Source: Methanofollis formosanus
Lineage (GTDB): Archaea; Halobacteriota; Methanomicrobia; Methanomicrobiales; Methanofollaceae
Reading direction: 5' to 3'
DNA length: 64,000 nucleotides
NCBI RefSeq assembly: GCF_019633745.1
Contig: NZ_CP037968.1
Coordinates: 1,308,789 to 1,372,788, forward strand
In this document: positions 28,215-36,652 of the stretch, in pieces
Layout of the letters: each line of letters starts with the position of its first letter
How positions within the stretch are numbered: the stretch's first letter is position 1
The notes under the pieces: generated by a model
Databases searched by the model: none
What the model was told of the DNA's origin: nothing
What the model saw: only the letters and a program-made list of their open reading frames with translations
Translations under genes and position numbers: made by a program

Positions 28215-29010
28215 GGGATGGCGTGGTGATCAAAAGATGCCGTCCCCATCATCGAATCTTTTCTGGTATTTCGCGAGAAGATAGGACGGGGGACGGCATC
28301 ACGCGTGTTCCTGGTGAAGAATGAGCGGCCCTTTCCCGTCCAGGTTCTATCTTCGGGGTCATGAAAAGGTGGCGGCGTACTGATCAGAATGTGCCGTCCC
28401 CTCATCATCGAATCTGTTCTGCCGTTTCGCGAGAAGATAGGACGGGGGACGGCATCACGCGTGTTCCTGGTGAAGAATGATCGCCCCTTTCCCGTCCAGG
28501 TTCTATCTTCGGGATCATGAAAATAGAACGGCGTCATGATCTGAATTGCCGTCCCCCAATCACAGAATCTTTTCTGGTACTTCGCGAGAAGATAGGACAG
28601 GGGACGGCATCACGCGTGTTCCTGGTGAAGAATGATCGCCCCTTTCCCGTCCAGGTTCTATCTTCGGGATCATGACAACGTGGCGGCGTACTGATCAGAA
28701 TGTGCCGTCCCCTCATCATCGATCTGGTCTGCTGTCTCGCGAGAAGATGGGGCGGGGCGGCGACAAAGATCGACCTGCTCCCGTCCTGCTCCAATCTTCG
28801 GAGTCATGAAAGTGGGACGGCAACATGATCAAACCATGCCGTCCCCACCATCGTCGATCTGTTCTGCCTTTTCGCGAGAAGATAGGACGGGGGACGGCAT
28901 CACGCATGTTCCTGGTGAAGAATGATCGCCCCTTTCTCGTCCTGCTCCAATCTTCGGGATCATGACAACGTGGCGGCGTACTGATCAGAATGTGCCGTCC
29001 CCCATCGCGA
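28215..29010 (-). repeat. Tandem array B, units of about 156 and 134 bp
   Basis: The inverted landmark (TATCTTCGGG-TCATGA) places unit boundaries at 28360, 28516, 28671, 28805 and 28961, spacings of 156, 155, 134 and 156. The short unit lacks the CACGCGTGTTCCTGGTGAAG stretch and carries AAAGATCG in its place. The array is inverted relative to arrays A and C. Confidence 0.85.
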
Positions 29011-29070
29011 GATCTTCCAGTCGCGAGGAGAGAGATCTGTCCACATCCTGAAACACTGTTCCGAACAATG

Positions 29071-29121
29071 GTTCAATCGCAGAACACTTGAGCCCGAAGC
29101 TCATGCTCAATTTTAAAAATC
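29071..29121 (+). repeat. Hairpin element copy 8
   Basis: Diverged copy: TTCAATCGCAGAACACT, stem TGAGC/GCTCA, TGCTCAATTTTAAAAATCC, then an A-run. It lies 14 bases beyond the rps8e stop codon in the same relation as copy 1 to nrdJ. Confidence 0.65.
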
Positions 29122-29134
29122 CAAAAAAAGGGGG

Positions 29135-29512
29135 TTACTCGATCAGCACGGCGTTGACCACGCCGTCCTGACCGGGGCGGCTCATGATACGGGCCCGCCC
29201 GAGTTCAGTTCTGATGATCGCACCCTTGGTGAGGAGGTTCCGGCGGACGTAGTTGATATCTGCCGGGTTCTCTTCCACATTCTGGATCGCGACTTTCTTT
29301 GTCTCACCGGACGCAGGGTTCGAGACGGACGCAAAGTTGGCACGGAGTGCCCGGACCTTTCTCTCGCCACCGTGAACCCTGACGCTGCGGTTCCTGTTCT
29401 CCCCGATGTGGGTCTCGGCCGGAGCCCGGCCGCGCTGGTACCGCCGCCTACCGACTGCCGGGTGGTTCCTCCCACCGGTGAGGCGCCGGACGGATCTACC
29501 TTGCCACTGTAT
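29135..29512 (-). CDS. rps8e: 30S ribosomal protein S8e (non-canonical start codon)
   Basis: About 125 residues. The frame reads QWQGRSVRRLTGGRN, GRRRYQRGRAPAETHIGENR and NFASVSNPASGETKK, and ends QDGVVNAVLIE, an intact archaeal S8e. Reading backwards from QWQGRS, the codons are ATA (29512), ATT (29515), GAT, GGT and then an in-frame TGA. No ATG, GTG or TTG occurs until far inside the protein. GAGGTGAT, a strong Shine-Dalgarno sequence, sits right there. Initiation must therefore be at ATA or ATT, unless the assembly has a base error. I give the ATA position because family members begin Met-x-Trp-Gln-Gly. A conventional gene finder could miss or shorten this gene. Confidence 0.92.
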   Translation of the reverse strand: MQWQGRSVRRLTGGRNHPAVGRRRYQRGRAPAETHIGENRNRSVRVHGGERKVRALRANFASVSNPASGETKKVAIQNVEENPADINYVRRNLLTKGAIIRTELGRARIMSRPGQDGVVNAVLIE

Positions 29513-29596
29513 AATATCACCTCAGGTTATCTTCTGTGAGACCAGAATCCCATAGAGAGTGCTATATATATTCAGGCTCTCTGTATTTATTTCTGA

Positions 29597-30244
29597 TCAC
29601 TTCAGAACGGCATCGAGGAGCGCTTCCATCCCTTCGCCGGTCTTCATGTTTGTCCGGAAGATCTGCATCTCGGGGTTGTACCGGCGCATGTCGGCCTCCA
29701 TGCGGTCGAGGTCGCAGCCGACCAGGGGGGCGAGGTCGACCTTGTTGATCACCCCGATGGAACAGCCCCGGAACATCATCGGGTGCTTGTTCACGACGTC
29801 GTCGCCTTCGGTCGAGGAGACGACCACGATCCGCTTCTCGGCGCCGAGGGCGAAGTCGGTGGGGCAGACCATGTTGCCCACGTTCTCGATGAAGAGGATG
29901 TCGATATCGTCGAGGGCAAGGTGCTCGATGGCGTGCTCCACCAGGTGGGCGTCCAGATGGCACTCCGTGCCGGTGTTGGCATTGACGGCCGGGATGTCGA
30001 GGGCGACGATCCGCTTGAAGTCGTCGTCGCCGTAGACGTCGCCGGCGATCGCGCCCGCATTCAGCCCACGGGCTTTGAGGAGGGGAGCGAGGCGTTCGAT
30101 GAGCGAGGTCTTGCCCGACCCGATCGCGCCGAGGAGGTCGAAGGCCCGGACTCCGTGTCCCTTGAGGTGGGCGGCATTGGCGGCGGCAAGTTTGTCGTTC
30201 GCCGCATACACATCCTTCTCGATCTGGACGTCAATGTGATGCAT
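29597..30244 (-). CDS. hypB: Hydrogenase nickel incorporation GTPase HypB
   Basis: 215 residues. Delivers nickel to [NiFe]-hydrogenase with HypA. Seen are the P-loop GAIGSGKTSL, GDVYGDDDFKR, the metal-site NTGTECHLDAHLVEHAI (Cys and His), ENVGNMVCP, and NKVDL. The N-terminus lacks a His-rich nickel store, like other archaeal HypB. ATG 30244 lies 27.5 bases from the centre of a palindromic TATA box shared with srp19. The usual partner hypA is not adjacent in this window. Confidence 0.95.
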   Translation of the reverse strand: MHHIDVQIEKDVYAANDKLAAANAAHLKGHGVRAFDLLGAIGSGKTSLIERLAPLLKARGLNAGAIAGDVYGDDDFKRIVALDIPAVNANTGTECHLDAHLVEHAIEHLALDDIDILFIENVGNMVCPTDFALGAEKRIVVVSSTEGDDVVNKHPMMFRGCSIGVINKVDLAPLVGCDLDRMEADMRRYNPEMQIFRTNMKTGEGMEALLDAVLK

Positions 30245-30266
30245 ACATTGAGTATAGAACGTGACT

Positions 30267-30276
30267 CCTATATAGG
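30267..30276. promoter_or_regulatory. Palindromic TATA box shared by hypB and srp19
   Basis: CCTATATAGG, a perfect 10-base palindrome centred at 30271.5. The first bases of the hypB (30244) and srp19 (30299) start codons are each 27.5 bases from the centre. This is the usual TATA-to-start distance in archaea, so both transcripts would be leaderless. No Shine-Dalgarno sequence precedes either start. Confidence 0.65.
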
Positions 30277-30298
30277 TTCACCATCTACCTAAACAGTC

Positions 30299-30571
30299 AT
30301 GGAACGTGTCTGCGTCCTCTATCCCTGCTATTTTCATGCCGGTCTGAGACGGGCCCAAGGGCGGCGCGTCCCGAAGGCCCTCGCGGTCAGGGACCCGAGC
30401 CTCGCCGACCTCAAGGACGCCCTCAAAAAATGCGGGTGCTCCTTCAGGACCGAGGAGAAGCACCACCCCGCCCACTGGCACAAGCGCGAGGGCCGGGTCG
30501 TCGTCGACTATGAGGGCCCCAAGAGTGCGTTGATCCTGAAGGTGGCGCGGGCCCTCGAGGTGAAGAGATGA
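30299..30571 (+). CDS. srp19: Signal recognition particle protein SRP19
   Basis: A 90-residue RNA-binding component of the archaeal SRP that prepares 7S RNA for SRP54. Family landmarks are VLYPCYFHAGLRRAQGRRVPK, DLKDALKKCGCSF and EKHHPAHWHKREGRVVVDY. The start ATG has no ribosome site and fits a leaderless message from the TATA box at 30267-30276. Its end overlaps the PHP gene start by 4 bases. Confidence 0.95.
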   Translation: MERVCVLYPCYFHAGLRRAQGRRVPKALAVRDPSLADLKDALKKCGCSFRTEEKHHPAHWHKREGRVVVDYEGPKSALILKVARALEVKR

Positions 30572-31224
30572 GCGGGCTGTACGACCTGCACACCCACACC
30601 ACGCTCAGCGACGGCGAGCTGCTGCCCATCGAACTGGTGAGACGGCTCTCGGTCCTCGGCTACGAGGTCGTCGGGATCGCCGACCATGTCGACTGCTCGA
30701 ATATCAGGACAGTCGTCGAGACGACGGCGTGCCTGAGGGAGAGCGCCGCACGCTACGGAGTGAAACTCCTCTGCGGGGTGGAGATCACCCATGTCCCGCC
30801 GGAGGAGATCGCCGGGCTCGCCGCCTTCGCGAAAGATCAGGGCGCGGACCTGGTGGTGGTCCACGGCGAGACGACCGTCGAACCGGTGGCACCGGGGACG
30901 AACCATGCCGCCTGCGTCTGCCCCGACGTCGATGTCCTGGGCCATCCGGGATTTATCACCCCCGAGGACGCACGCCTTGCCGCAGAGAACGGGATCGCCC
31001 TGGAGATCACGGCGCGGGCCGGCCATAACCGGACGAATGGGTACGTGGCGGTGACCGCCAGGGAGGCCGGGTGCATGGTGGTCGTGGACTCAGACGCCCA
31101 TGCGCCCTCCGACCTGATGAGTGCAGAGGAGAGAATGGCTGTTGCTCGCGGTGCGGGGCTAACAGAGGACGAGTGCCGGAGATCAGCATCTATAAATATT
31201 CTTTCGGATTTACTCGGGATGTAA
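30568..31224 (+). CDS. PHP-domain phosphoesterase (histidinol-phosphatase-like)
   Basis: 218 residues. PHP metal-binding motifs are YDLHTHTTLSDGELLP, GIADHVD, CGVEITHV, LVVVHGET, LGHPGFIT and a late DSDAHAPSDL. The length suits the archaeal histidinol-phosphate-phosphatase-like subgroup rather than a polymerase PHP domain. The substrate is unproven. It overlaps srp19 by 4 bases (ATGA) and ends just before the gar1-tfb promoter region. Confidence 0.9.
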   Translation: MSGLYDLHTHTTLSDGELLPIELVRRLSVLGYEVVGIADHVDCSNIRTVVETTACLRESAARYGVKLLCGVEITHVPPEEIAGLAAFAKDQGADLVVVHGETTVEPVAPGTNHAACVCPDVDVLGHPGFITPEDARLAAENGIALEITARAGHNRTNGYVAVTAREAGCMVVVDSDAHAPSDLMSAEERMAVARGAGLTEDECRRSASINILSDLLGM

Positions 31225-31270
31225 CCGACATTTATATTTTTACGATACTTTTAAATACTGTCGAAACTCA

Positions 31271-31278
31271 TTTATATA
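31271..31278 (+). promoter_or_regulatory. Candidate TATA box for gar1-tfb
   Basis: TTTATATA, about 45 bases upstream of the gar1 TTG start, in a 95-base AT-rich spacer that also contains a second candidate (CTTTTAAATACTG, about 31248-31260). It would give a leader of about 20 bases carrying GAGGT. Confidence 0.5.
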
Positions 31279-31319
31279 CATCACTCCATATCCATCGGAG
31301 TTTTGCCGAGGTTACTCTA

Positions 31320-31574
31320 TTGAAACTTTTGGGCACCGTAGTTAAAACTTGCGGCTCTCGTCTGCTGATCGTCAGATGCGACGCCGCCAGGCTCCCCCGC
31401 CTCTATGGCGACGTGTTCAGTAGGCGCCTCAGACCAATCGGGAAAGTTGTGGACATATTCGGGAACGTCGCTTCGCCCTATGCCGCGGTCTTCTGCCGGG
31501 GAGACCACAGCCAGAGCGCGGGCGAGAAACTCTATACAAAAGGTGATGGGAAATGGCAGAAATCGAGAAACTAA
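31320..31574 (+). CDS. gar1: H/ACA ribonucleoprotein protein Gar1
   Basis: 84 residues. [33 protein letters not shown] and VASPYAAVF are the Gar1 core of the H/ACA pseudouridylation complex. The start is TTG 31320, set by GAGGT 7 bases upstream and by the family N-terminus. Standard finders extend this frame far upstream into the PHP gene. The gene overlaps tfb by 22 bases. The gar1-tfb pairing is a common archaeal neighbourhood. Confidence 0.92.
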   Translation: MKLLGTVVKTCGSRLLIVRCDAARLPRLYGDVFSRRLRPIGKVVDIFGNVASPYAAVFCRGDHSQSAGEKLYTKGDGKWQKSRN

Positions 31575-32563
31575 AGATGCTTCAGAGCGAGCGCGAGGCC
31601 CTCAAGAAGAGAGTCCGCACCCCGGTCAGAGAGAAGGAGGTCAAGAGGGAGGCAACGAGCGAGACGGTCTGCCCTGAGTGCGGCAGCCGTCAGCTGGTCC
31701 ACGACTACGAGCGGGCCGAACTGGTCTGCAAGAACTGCGGACTGGTCCTCGACGAGGAGTTCATCGACCGTGGTCCTGAGTGGCGGGCCTTCGACCACGA
31801 CCAGCGGGTGAAGCGGTCCCGTGTCGGTGCGCCGATGACCTTCACGATCCACGACAAGGGTCTCTCGACGATGATCGACTGGAGGAACCGCGACTCGTAC
31901 GGCCGGGCGATCTCCTCGAAGAACCGGGCCCAGTTGTACCGTCTGCGCAAGTGGCAGCGGCGGATCAGGGTCTCGAACGCCACCGAGCGCAACCTCGCCT
32001 TCGCACTCTCCGAACTGGACCGGATGGCCTCGGCCCTCGGTCTGCCCAGGAACGTGCGCGAGACGGCGGCGGTTATCTACCGCGATGCGGTGGACAAGAA
32101 CCTCATCAGGGGCCGGTCGATTGAAGGTGTCGCGGCGGCCGCGCTCTATGCGGCGTGCCGGCAGTGCTCGGTCCCGAGGACGCTCGACGAGATCGCCGAG
32201 GTATCCAGGGTCTCGAGGAAAGAGATCGGCCGGACGTACCGGTTCATCTCCCGCGAACTGGGGCTCAAGCTCCTGCCGACCTCGCCCATCGACTACGTGC
32301 CGCGCTTCTGCTCGGGGCTCTCCCTGAAGGGCGAGGTGCAGAGCCGTGCGGTCGAGATCCTGCGGCAGGCAGGCGAACGCGAACTGACGAGCGGCCGGGG
32401 GCCGACCGGCGTCGCGGCGGCGGCGATCTATATCTCCTCCATCCTCTCCGGGGAACGGCGCACCCAGCGTGAGGTGGCCGAGGTGGCGGGCGTCACCGAG
32501 GTGACGATCCGGAACCGGTACAAGGAACTGGCAGAGAAGTTGGATATCGAGATCATTCTCTGA
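31553..32563 (+). CDS. tfb: Transcription initiation factor B (TFB)
   Basis: 336 residues. The zinc ribbon has Cys40, Cys43, Cys59 and Cys62 ([15 protein letters not shown]). The B-reader and linker contain [13 protein letters not shown]. Two cyclin repeats include [19 protein letters not shown] and [20 protein letters not shown] with [14 protein letters not shown]. This is complete and of standard length. It starts inside the end of gar1. A T-run at 32569-32575 follows the stop. Confidence 0.97.
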   Translation: MAEIEKLKMLQSEREALKKRVRTPVREKEVKREATSETVCPECGSRQLVHDYERAELVCKNCGLVLDEEFIDRGPEWRAFDHDQRVKRSRVGAPMTFTIHDKGLSTMIDWRNRDSYGRAISSKNRAQLYRLRKWQRRIRVSNATERNLAFALSELDRMASALGLPRNVRETAAVIYRDAVDKNLIRGRSIEGVAAAALYAACRQCSVPRTLDEIAEVSRVSRKEIGRTYRFISRELGLKLLPTSPIDYVPRFCSGLSLKGEVQSRAVEILRQAGERELTSGRGPTGVAAAAIYISSILSGERRTQREVAEVAGVTEVTIRNRYKELAEKLDIEIIL

Positions 32564-32568
32564 TCTCA

Positions 32569-32575
32569 TTTTTTT
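32569..32575 (+). terminator. T-run terminator after tfb
   Basis: Seven T starting 5 bases after the tfb stop, matching the U-tract termination signal of archaeal RNA polymerase. Confidence 0.5.
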
Positions 32576-32717
32576 CTCTCCCGGCGTCGGCGCGCCCTTT
32601 GTGTCAGAGTCTCCTCCGCGGGAGGTGGGGGTGCCGGCGGCGAGGGATTCATCAGGAACAGATATAAGGGAACAGAGGCAACAGTACCTGGCAGGATCAG
32701 GCACTGATTCCATGCAC

Positions 32718-32789
32718 GGGCTCGTAGATCAGGGGTAGATCGCATCGTTCGCAACGATGAGGCCGCGGGTTCAAATCCCGCCGGGTCCA
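32718..32789 (+). tRNA. tRNA-Ala (anticodon CGC)
   Basis: A 72-base cloverleaf: acceptor GGGCTCG / CGGGTCC with a G3-T70 wobble, the tRNA-Ala identity element, D-arm GATCAGGGGTAGATC, anticodon stem CATCG/CGATG with loop TTCGCAA (anticodon 32750-32752), and T-arm GCGGGTTCAAATCCCGC. The discriminator is A. CCA is not encoded. No intron. Confidence 0.95.
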
Positions 32790-32909
32790 TTCCTTTTGAA
32801 GATTTTTCTGGAGAAGAGCGTGAGCGTTTTTTCGGGGGTGCCTCAGAACCTCCCACGCCATGAATGGACGGAGTGAAGAGAGGAATCTGTTTCTCTATGA
32901 ACGTCCGGA

Positions 32910-32962
32910 TTTTGTAGAATCAGGCATGAACCCTAGGCTCAAGCATACGCGATGAAAATTTT
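32910..32962 (-). repeat. Hairpin element copy 9
   Basis: Minus-strand reading: TTTTCATCGCGTATGCT, stem TGAGCC/GGTTCA, TGCCTGATTCTACAAAATCC. It lies about 120 bases after tRNA-Ala in gene-end orientation. Confidence 0.7.
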
Positions 32963-33241
32963 CTGAGCTGCGCTACGGTGTGTGGGTGGGATCCCAATCC
33001 TCGCGACAGAACCTTTGGAAGATCTGGTTTCATCGCCGCCCCCTGGCTATCCTCGTCGTGGGGGTCCGGGGGCAGAGCCCCCGGCGCGAGATGGCGGTGA
33101 AAGTTCTCAATAGGGGCAGCAGGCCGATCAGGTGCGAATGGACCCCTCCCAGATGAAAAGTGAGGAGGGATTTTACCCGGCATATTATCTGAGTCGATTT
33201 TTCCGTTCCATTCTGGCACACCACCACAAACTGCGACGAAA

Positions 33242-33289
33242 AAGTATGCTTGAGGTGTGCTTCCACCTCATGAACGATTCTTCACAGTC
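33242..33289 (+). repeat. Hairpin element copy 10
   Basis: AAGTATGCT, stem TGAGGTG (33251-33257) / CACCTCA (33264-33270), then TGAACGATTCTTCACAG. The stem differs from copy 1 (GGCG to GGTG) with a matching change on the other arm. It ends 7 bases from the peptidase stop codon. Confidence 0.7.
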
Positions 33290-33295
33290 TTACCC

Positions 33296-36200
33296 TTATC
33301 TTCTCCTTCCTGAGAGGAGGAATACAAGACCTGCCGCCAGGCAGGGGATGACAAGCCCAACCGGGGTCCGCTCCGGGGTTGTTGTAGGCGCCTCGGGGGA
33401 CGGTGTCCCGGCCGGGGCCTCCTCGACAACCGCCGGCGTGGCCGGAGATTCCTCTCCCTGCGGCCTCTCCGCAACGGCGATCGCGAAGTACGAGAAGCCC
33501 GGTGTCTCCGCCACATACCGTGCCTCGCCGTTCTCTTCTTTCACACACGTCGTCTCGAGGGAGGACCAGGCGCCGTCACGATACCTGAGGAGGAGGACAT
33601 CCTGCGTCCCGGCGCCCTGCGCCTCGATCCATGCGAGGGGCACGGCGAAGGAGATCAGAGCGCCGCGGAGATCGACGCCGGTGAGAGGGGAGAGCGTGAT
33701 CTCGTCGTACTCGTAAACCGCGGCTGCGGGCTGGACGATATCGGAAGGCAGGGCTTTCTTCTCGGCGACCACCTTGACACCGGCGAGGTCGGCGGCCGCG
33801 GTCAGGTCGATCGTAGAGATCGCCGACCGGCCCTTCACCTCGTACGAGACCTCATGGAGAGAGACACCCTGTTCGTCCGGCGAGGGTGCGGCGGGCGGCG
33901 GTGGGGCACTCCGGCTGCCGCCACTGCCACCGCCACCGCTGCCGCGGGGGGTGGAGGGCGAGGACGGCGCCGCGGTCACAGTCGCGGTCGGTGCGGGCGT
34001 GGGGGTCAGGGTCGGTGGAGGCGGGACAAAGACCGCATAGCGGTCGGCCGACTCGACCAGCGGGGAGGTGTCGATGACGCCCTCGACGGCATACGGCATC
34101 TCCCCGATGCCGTCGCCGTCGGTGTCGGTGCCCGCATAGTCGTCCCAGGAGTTCCCGAGGACGTGCGCGAACGAGGCGCCGTTATAGCGGTAATGGATCG
34201 GAGCGGCGCTATTCAGGGCGACCGGCGTCTTCGGGGCAAGGTTCCCGCCGGGGTTGTTTGCAAAGGTGTTCTTCCAGAGCACCGTGTCCCCCGGACTCCC
34301 GGCGGCAAGGACCGCACCCACCGTGTTGTCGGCGATGAGGGATCCGGTGACCGTCGTCGCCGTGCAGTTGAGACAGGAGAGCCCCGCGTAGTTGTCGACG
34401 GCCGTGACATTCCTGACCGCGACGCCAGCCGAGTCGGAGGCGGCGAAGCCGATATAGGTGCCCGAGAGGGTGAGTCCTTCGGCGGTGATGTTCCGGCACC
34501 CGACGAGGTACACCATGCCGGCGTCCGCCGGGACGGCCTCGTCGTGCCGCCCGGCCCAGACATAGACCGGTTTCCCGTCGACGGTGTTCGTCTCGTCTAT
34601 CCGAACCGTCCCCTCATAGCCCGGGGTCGGGGCGAACCTGAGGTTCCACCGGTTTTCGGCCATCGTGTTCTGCGAGAGCGTGCCGATCTTCACGGCGGCG
34701 AGGTTCAGACCTGACCCCCCATTCCCGATCGCCGTGCAGTCGGTCAGCGTAAAGGATGCGGAGGAGGCGACGGCGATCCCATCGGCACCGCACCCGGAGA
34801 CGGTGCACCCGAGCACGCCGGCACCGGCGGTCCCGTCGACCACGATGCCGTTCCCGCTGCATTCGGTCACCGCCAGGTCCGCGAGCGCGGCGTCCTCGCC
34901 GGTGACCAGAACTCCGTTGCGGCCGCCGGTGAGGGCGAAGCCCCTGACGGTGATCCCCGGCCCGGTGAGGGTGAGCACGTCCCCCCCGCCGGTCCCGTTG
35001 AAGACCACGTCGCCGTCCCCGACGAGCGTGAGCGGCCGGTCGACCACGACGTTCTCGTGATATGTCCCGTTTGCGACCATGACCATCCCCCCCGGCACCG
35101 CAGCGTCGACGGCCTTCTGGACGGCGGCATGGTCCTGGGGCACCCTGACGGGATCGACCGTGAAGGCCTTGATACAGAGGTTGGTGTCCGGGTAGAATTC
35201 AGTCAGGTCATACCAGGAAACCCCGTCGGAGCTCGCAAAACTCTCGCCTGGATGGGCTGTGGCCTGGTTTGAGTAACGATAGAGCGGTTTCTCGACGATG
35301 AGGGGATGGGTGTCGGTCGGAGAGGTGACCCTCAGCGACACCGAGAAGTTCCGGCCGGGAGTGAGATGCACCGCCCGGTCGAGCGGGAGAGTGTGGTAAC
35401 CCGGGAGCACCATCGTCCCGTTCGCGGCATAGACCTGACTGACCCGGTCCCCGTCGGCGAGGTGGACCCCGACCTCGTAGGCGGTGCCGGGTTCGCGGGT
35501 GTAGAAACCGACCGTGGTCAGGCTCTCCGTCCTCTCCGCCGTGAAGACGTTCATCCCATACATCGTGGTCGTCTTACCGGTGCCGATGCTGGCGGTCCAC
35601 CCGAGGGGGTCGTGCTGGTAAATATGGTCGGAGGTGTCGAGCGATTCGCCGGTGAAGAGCACGGCCGCTGCCATTCGATCGGTGCCGAGAAATTCGGTCC
35701 GCCTGAGCTGGAAACGCCCGAGACTCTTGTCATAATAGGAGATGTAAAAGTAGCCGTTGTCCCCACTCGAGGCGCCCCATGAGTTTTTGGCGATGAAGGC
35801 GCCGTCGCCCGGCGGGGTCTCGACGAAGTTTGCCGCCGGGTAGGTGTCGTTCCATCCGACGAGGAGGACCGCGTGGGCGCCGTCGTAATATGCAGTGCTG
35901 TTCTCGGATAGATAGTAGGTAGTGTATTTCGTCCCGAAGGCAGAGTAGTTCATCAGGAAACTGTCATAGAGACCACCTTCATCTTTGATCATCGCCTTGA
36001 TCAGGTCGTTGTCGAGGGGACCGGCACGCGGCGGGAGGAAGGTGACGTTCCGGAGATGGAGCACCGGATCGAGGTTGGTGGGCGAGACTGAGGATGAGGA
36101 CGGAACGTAGGGGTCGTCAGACTCGTTCACCGGCCCTGACCCCCGGGCGAGGTAAGCGGTCGCCATGAAGGGGTTGCCCCCGTAGCAAGGCCCCCAATCA

Positions 36201-36652
36201 AAGCCGTGGGTGTTTTTCATATTGTTTTCCGAGAGGTCCCACTCGCCCAACCCATCCCCGAGGAGGGTGGACTCAAGCGATCCCAGCGAGGCGAAGGCCC
36301 AGCAGGTGCCGCACTGTCCCTGGTCTTTCACCGGGGTAACGCGGCCCTCGTCGGCGAGGTTGAAGTACGGTTCAGTCGGCGGGTCGGCCGTCGCAGCGAC
36401 GGCACCCCCGGACCAGAGCGGGGTGTCGGGCGGAGGGATCAGGCCTTCCGGGCAGATGGGATAATTGTTCTCCGACGTCCGGGGTACGGGTGTCGCTGCC
36501 CTGGAATGTGCTGCCTCCTGCTCCTCCATATACCGGACAAAATCGGGGTTCAGCGGTGCGGTCTCGATCTCAAGATCCGCTGCCTGCACGCCCGCGAGAA
36601 ATGGACACAGGCAGAGGAGAAAAACTATGATCGTGAAGTGCGGATGGGACAT
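33296..36652 (-). CDS. Secreted C1A peptidase / lectin-like / NosD / PGF-pre-PGF protein, copy 1
   Basis: 1118 residues. 1-24 is a signal peptide and about 30-48 a propeptide-like motif (APLNPDFVRYMEEQEA). About 95-310 is a papain-type peptidase with Gln111, Cys117 (QCGTCWAF), His260 (GAHAVLLVGW) and Asn290 (AKNSWG), so it should be active. About 330-498 is a lectin-like beta domain. About 500-875 is a right-handed beta-helix of NosD repeats. 876-930 is a Pro/Gly/Ser linker. About 931-1062 is a PGF-pre-PGF domain. 1096-1114 is a membrane helix followed by RRR. It is a predicted cell-surface protease. GAGATGA precedes ATG 36652. Part of its 3' end is identical in DNA to copy 2. Confidence 0.93.
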   Translation of the reverse strand: MSHPHFTIIVFLLCLCPFLAGVQAADLEIETAPLNPDFVRYMEEQEAAHSRAATPVPRTSENNYPICPEGLIPPPDTPLWSGGAVAATADPPTEPYFNLADEGRVTPVKDQGQCGTCWAFASLGSLESTLLGDGLGEWDLSENNMKNTHGFDWGPCYGGNPFMATAYLARGSGPVNESDDPYVPSSSSVSPTNLDPVLHLRNVTFLPPRAGPLDNDLIKAMIKDEGGLYDSFLMNYSAFGTKYTTYYLSENSTAYYDGAHAVLLVGWNDTYPAANFVETPPGDGAFIAKNSWGASSGDNGYFYISYYDKSLGRFQLRRTEFLGTDRMAAAVLFTGESLDTSDHIYQHDPLGWTASIGTGKTTTMYGMNVFTAERTESLTTVGFYTREPGTAYEVGVHLADGDRVSQVYAANGTMVLPGYHTLPLDRAVHLTPGRNFSVSLRVTSPTDTHPLIVEKPLYRYSNQATAHPGESFASSDGVSWYDLTEFYPDTNLCIKAFTVDPVRVPQDHAAVQKAVDAAVPGGMVMVANGTYHENVVVDRPLTLVGDGDVVFNGTGGGDVLTLTGPGITVRGFALTGGRNGVLVTGEDAALADLAVTECSGNGIVVDGTAGAGVLGCTVSGCGADGIAVASSASFTLTDCTAIGNGGSGLNLAAVKIGTLSQNTMAENRWNLRFAPTPGYEGTVRIDETNTVDGKPVYVWAGRHDEAVPADAGMVYLVGCRNITAEGLTLSGTYIGFAASDSAGVAVRNVTAVDNYAGLSCLNCTATTVTGSLIADNTVGAVLAAGSPGDTVLWKNTFANNPGGNLAPKTPVALNSAAPIHYRYNGASFAHVLGNSWDDYAGTDTDGDGIGEMPYAVEGVIDTSPLVESADRYAVFVPPPPTLTPTPAPTATVTAAPSSPSTPRGSGGGGSGGSRSAPPPPAAPSPDEQGVSLHEVSYEVKGRSAISTIDLTAAADLAGVKVVAEKKALPSDIVQPAAAVYEYDEITLSPLTGVDLRGALISFAVPLAWIEAQGAGTQDVLLLRYRDGAWSSLETTCVKEENGEARYVAETPGFSYFAIAVAERPQGEESPATPAVVEEAPAGTPSPEAPTTTPERTPVGLVIPCLAAGLVFLLSGRRR

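Larger units (their letters stand above)
28139..29134. repeat. 1-kb non-coding region: tandem array B plus hairpin element
   Basis: No gene is seen. Array B (about 28215-29010) is followed by hairpin copy 8 (29071-29121) whose right flank faces the rps8e stop. The first 75 bases after the DsrE gene look like a broken GC-rich body (GGGGGGAGAGCCACTCCCCGG). Confidence 0.7.
32790..33295. repeat. Gap with two hairpin elements and an inverted body
   Basis: No gene is seen. Inverted hairpin copy 9 lies at 32910-32962 and is followed by an inverted GC-rich body at about 32963-33120. A short unique stretch follows. Hairpin copy 10 (33242-33289) then points toward the stop codon of the first peptidase gene. 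Confidence 0.65.

Noticed and set aside
23090-29010. Arrays A and B as a replication origin with ORB repeats
   Set aside because: No orc1/cdc6 gene is adjacent and the repeats do not resemble ORB elements; they also occur at three separate loci.
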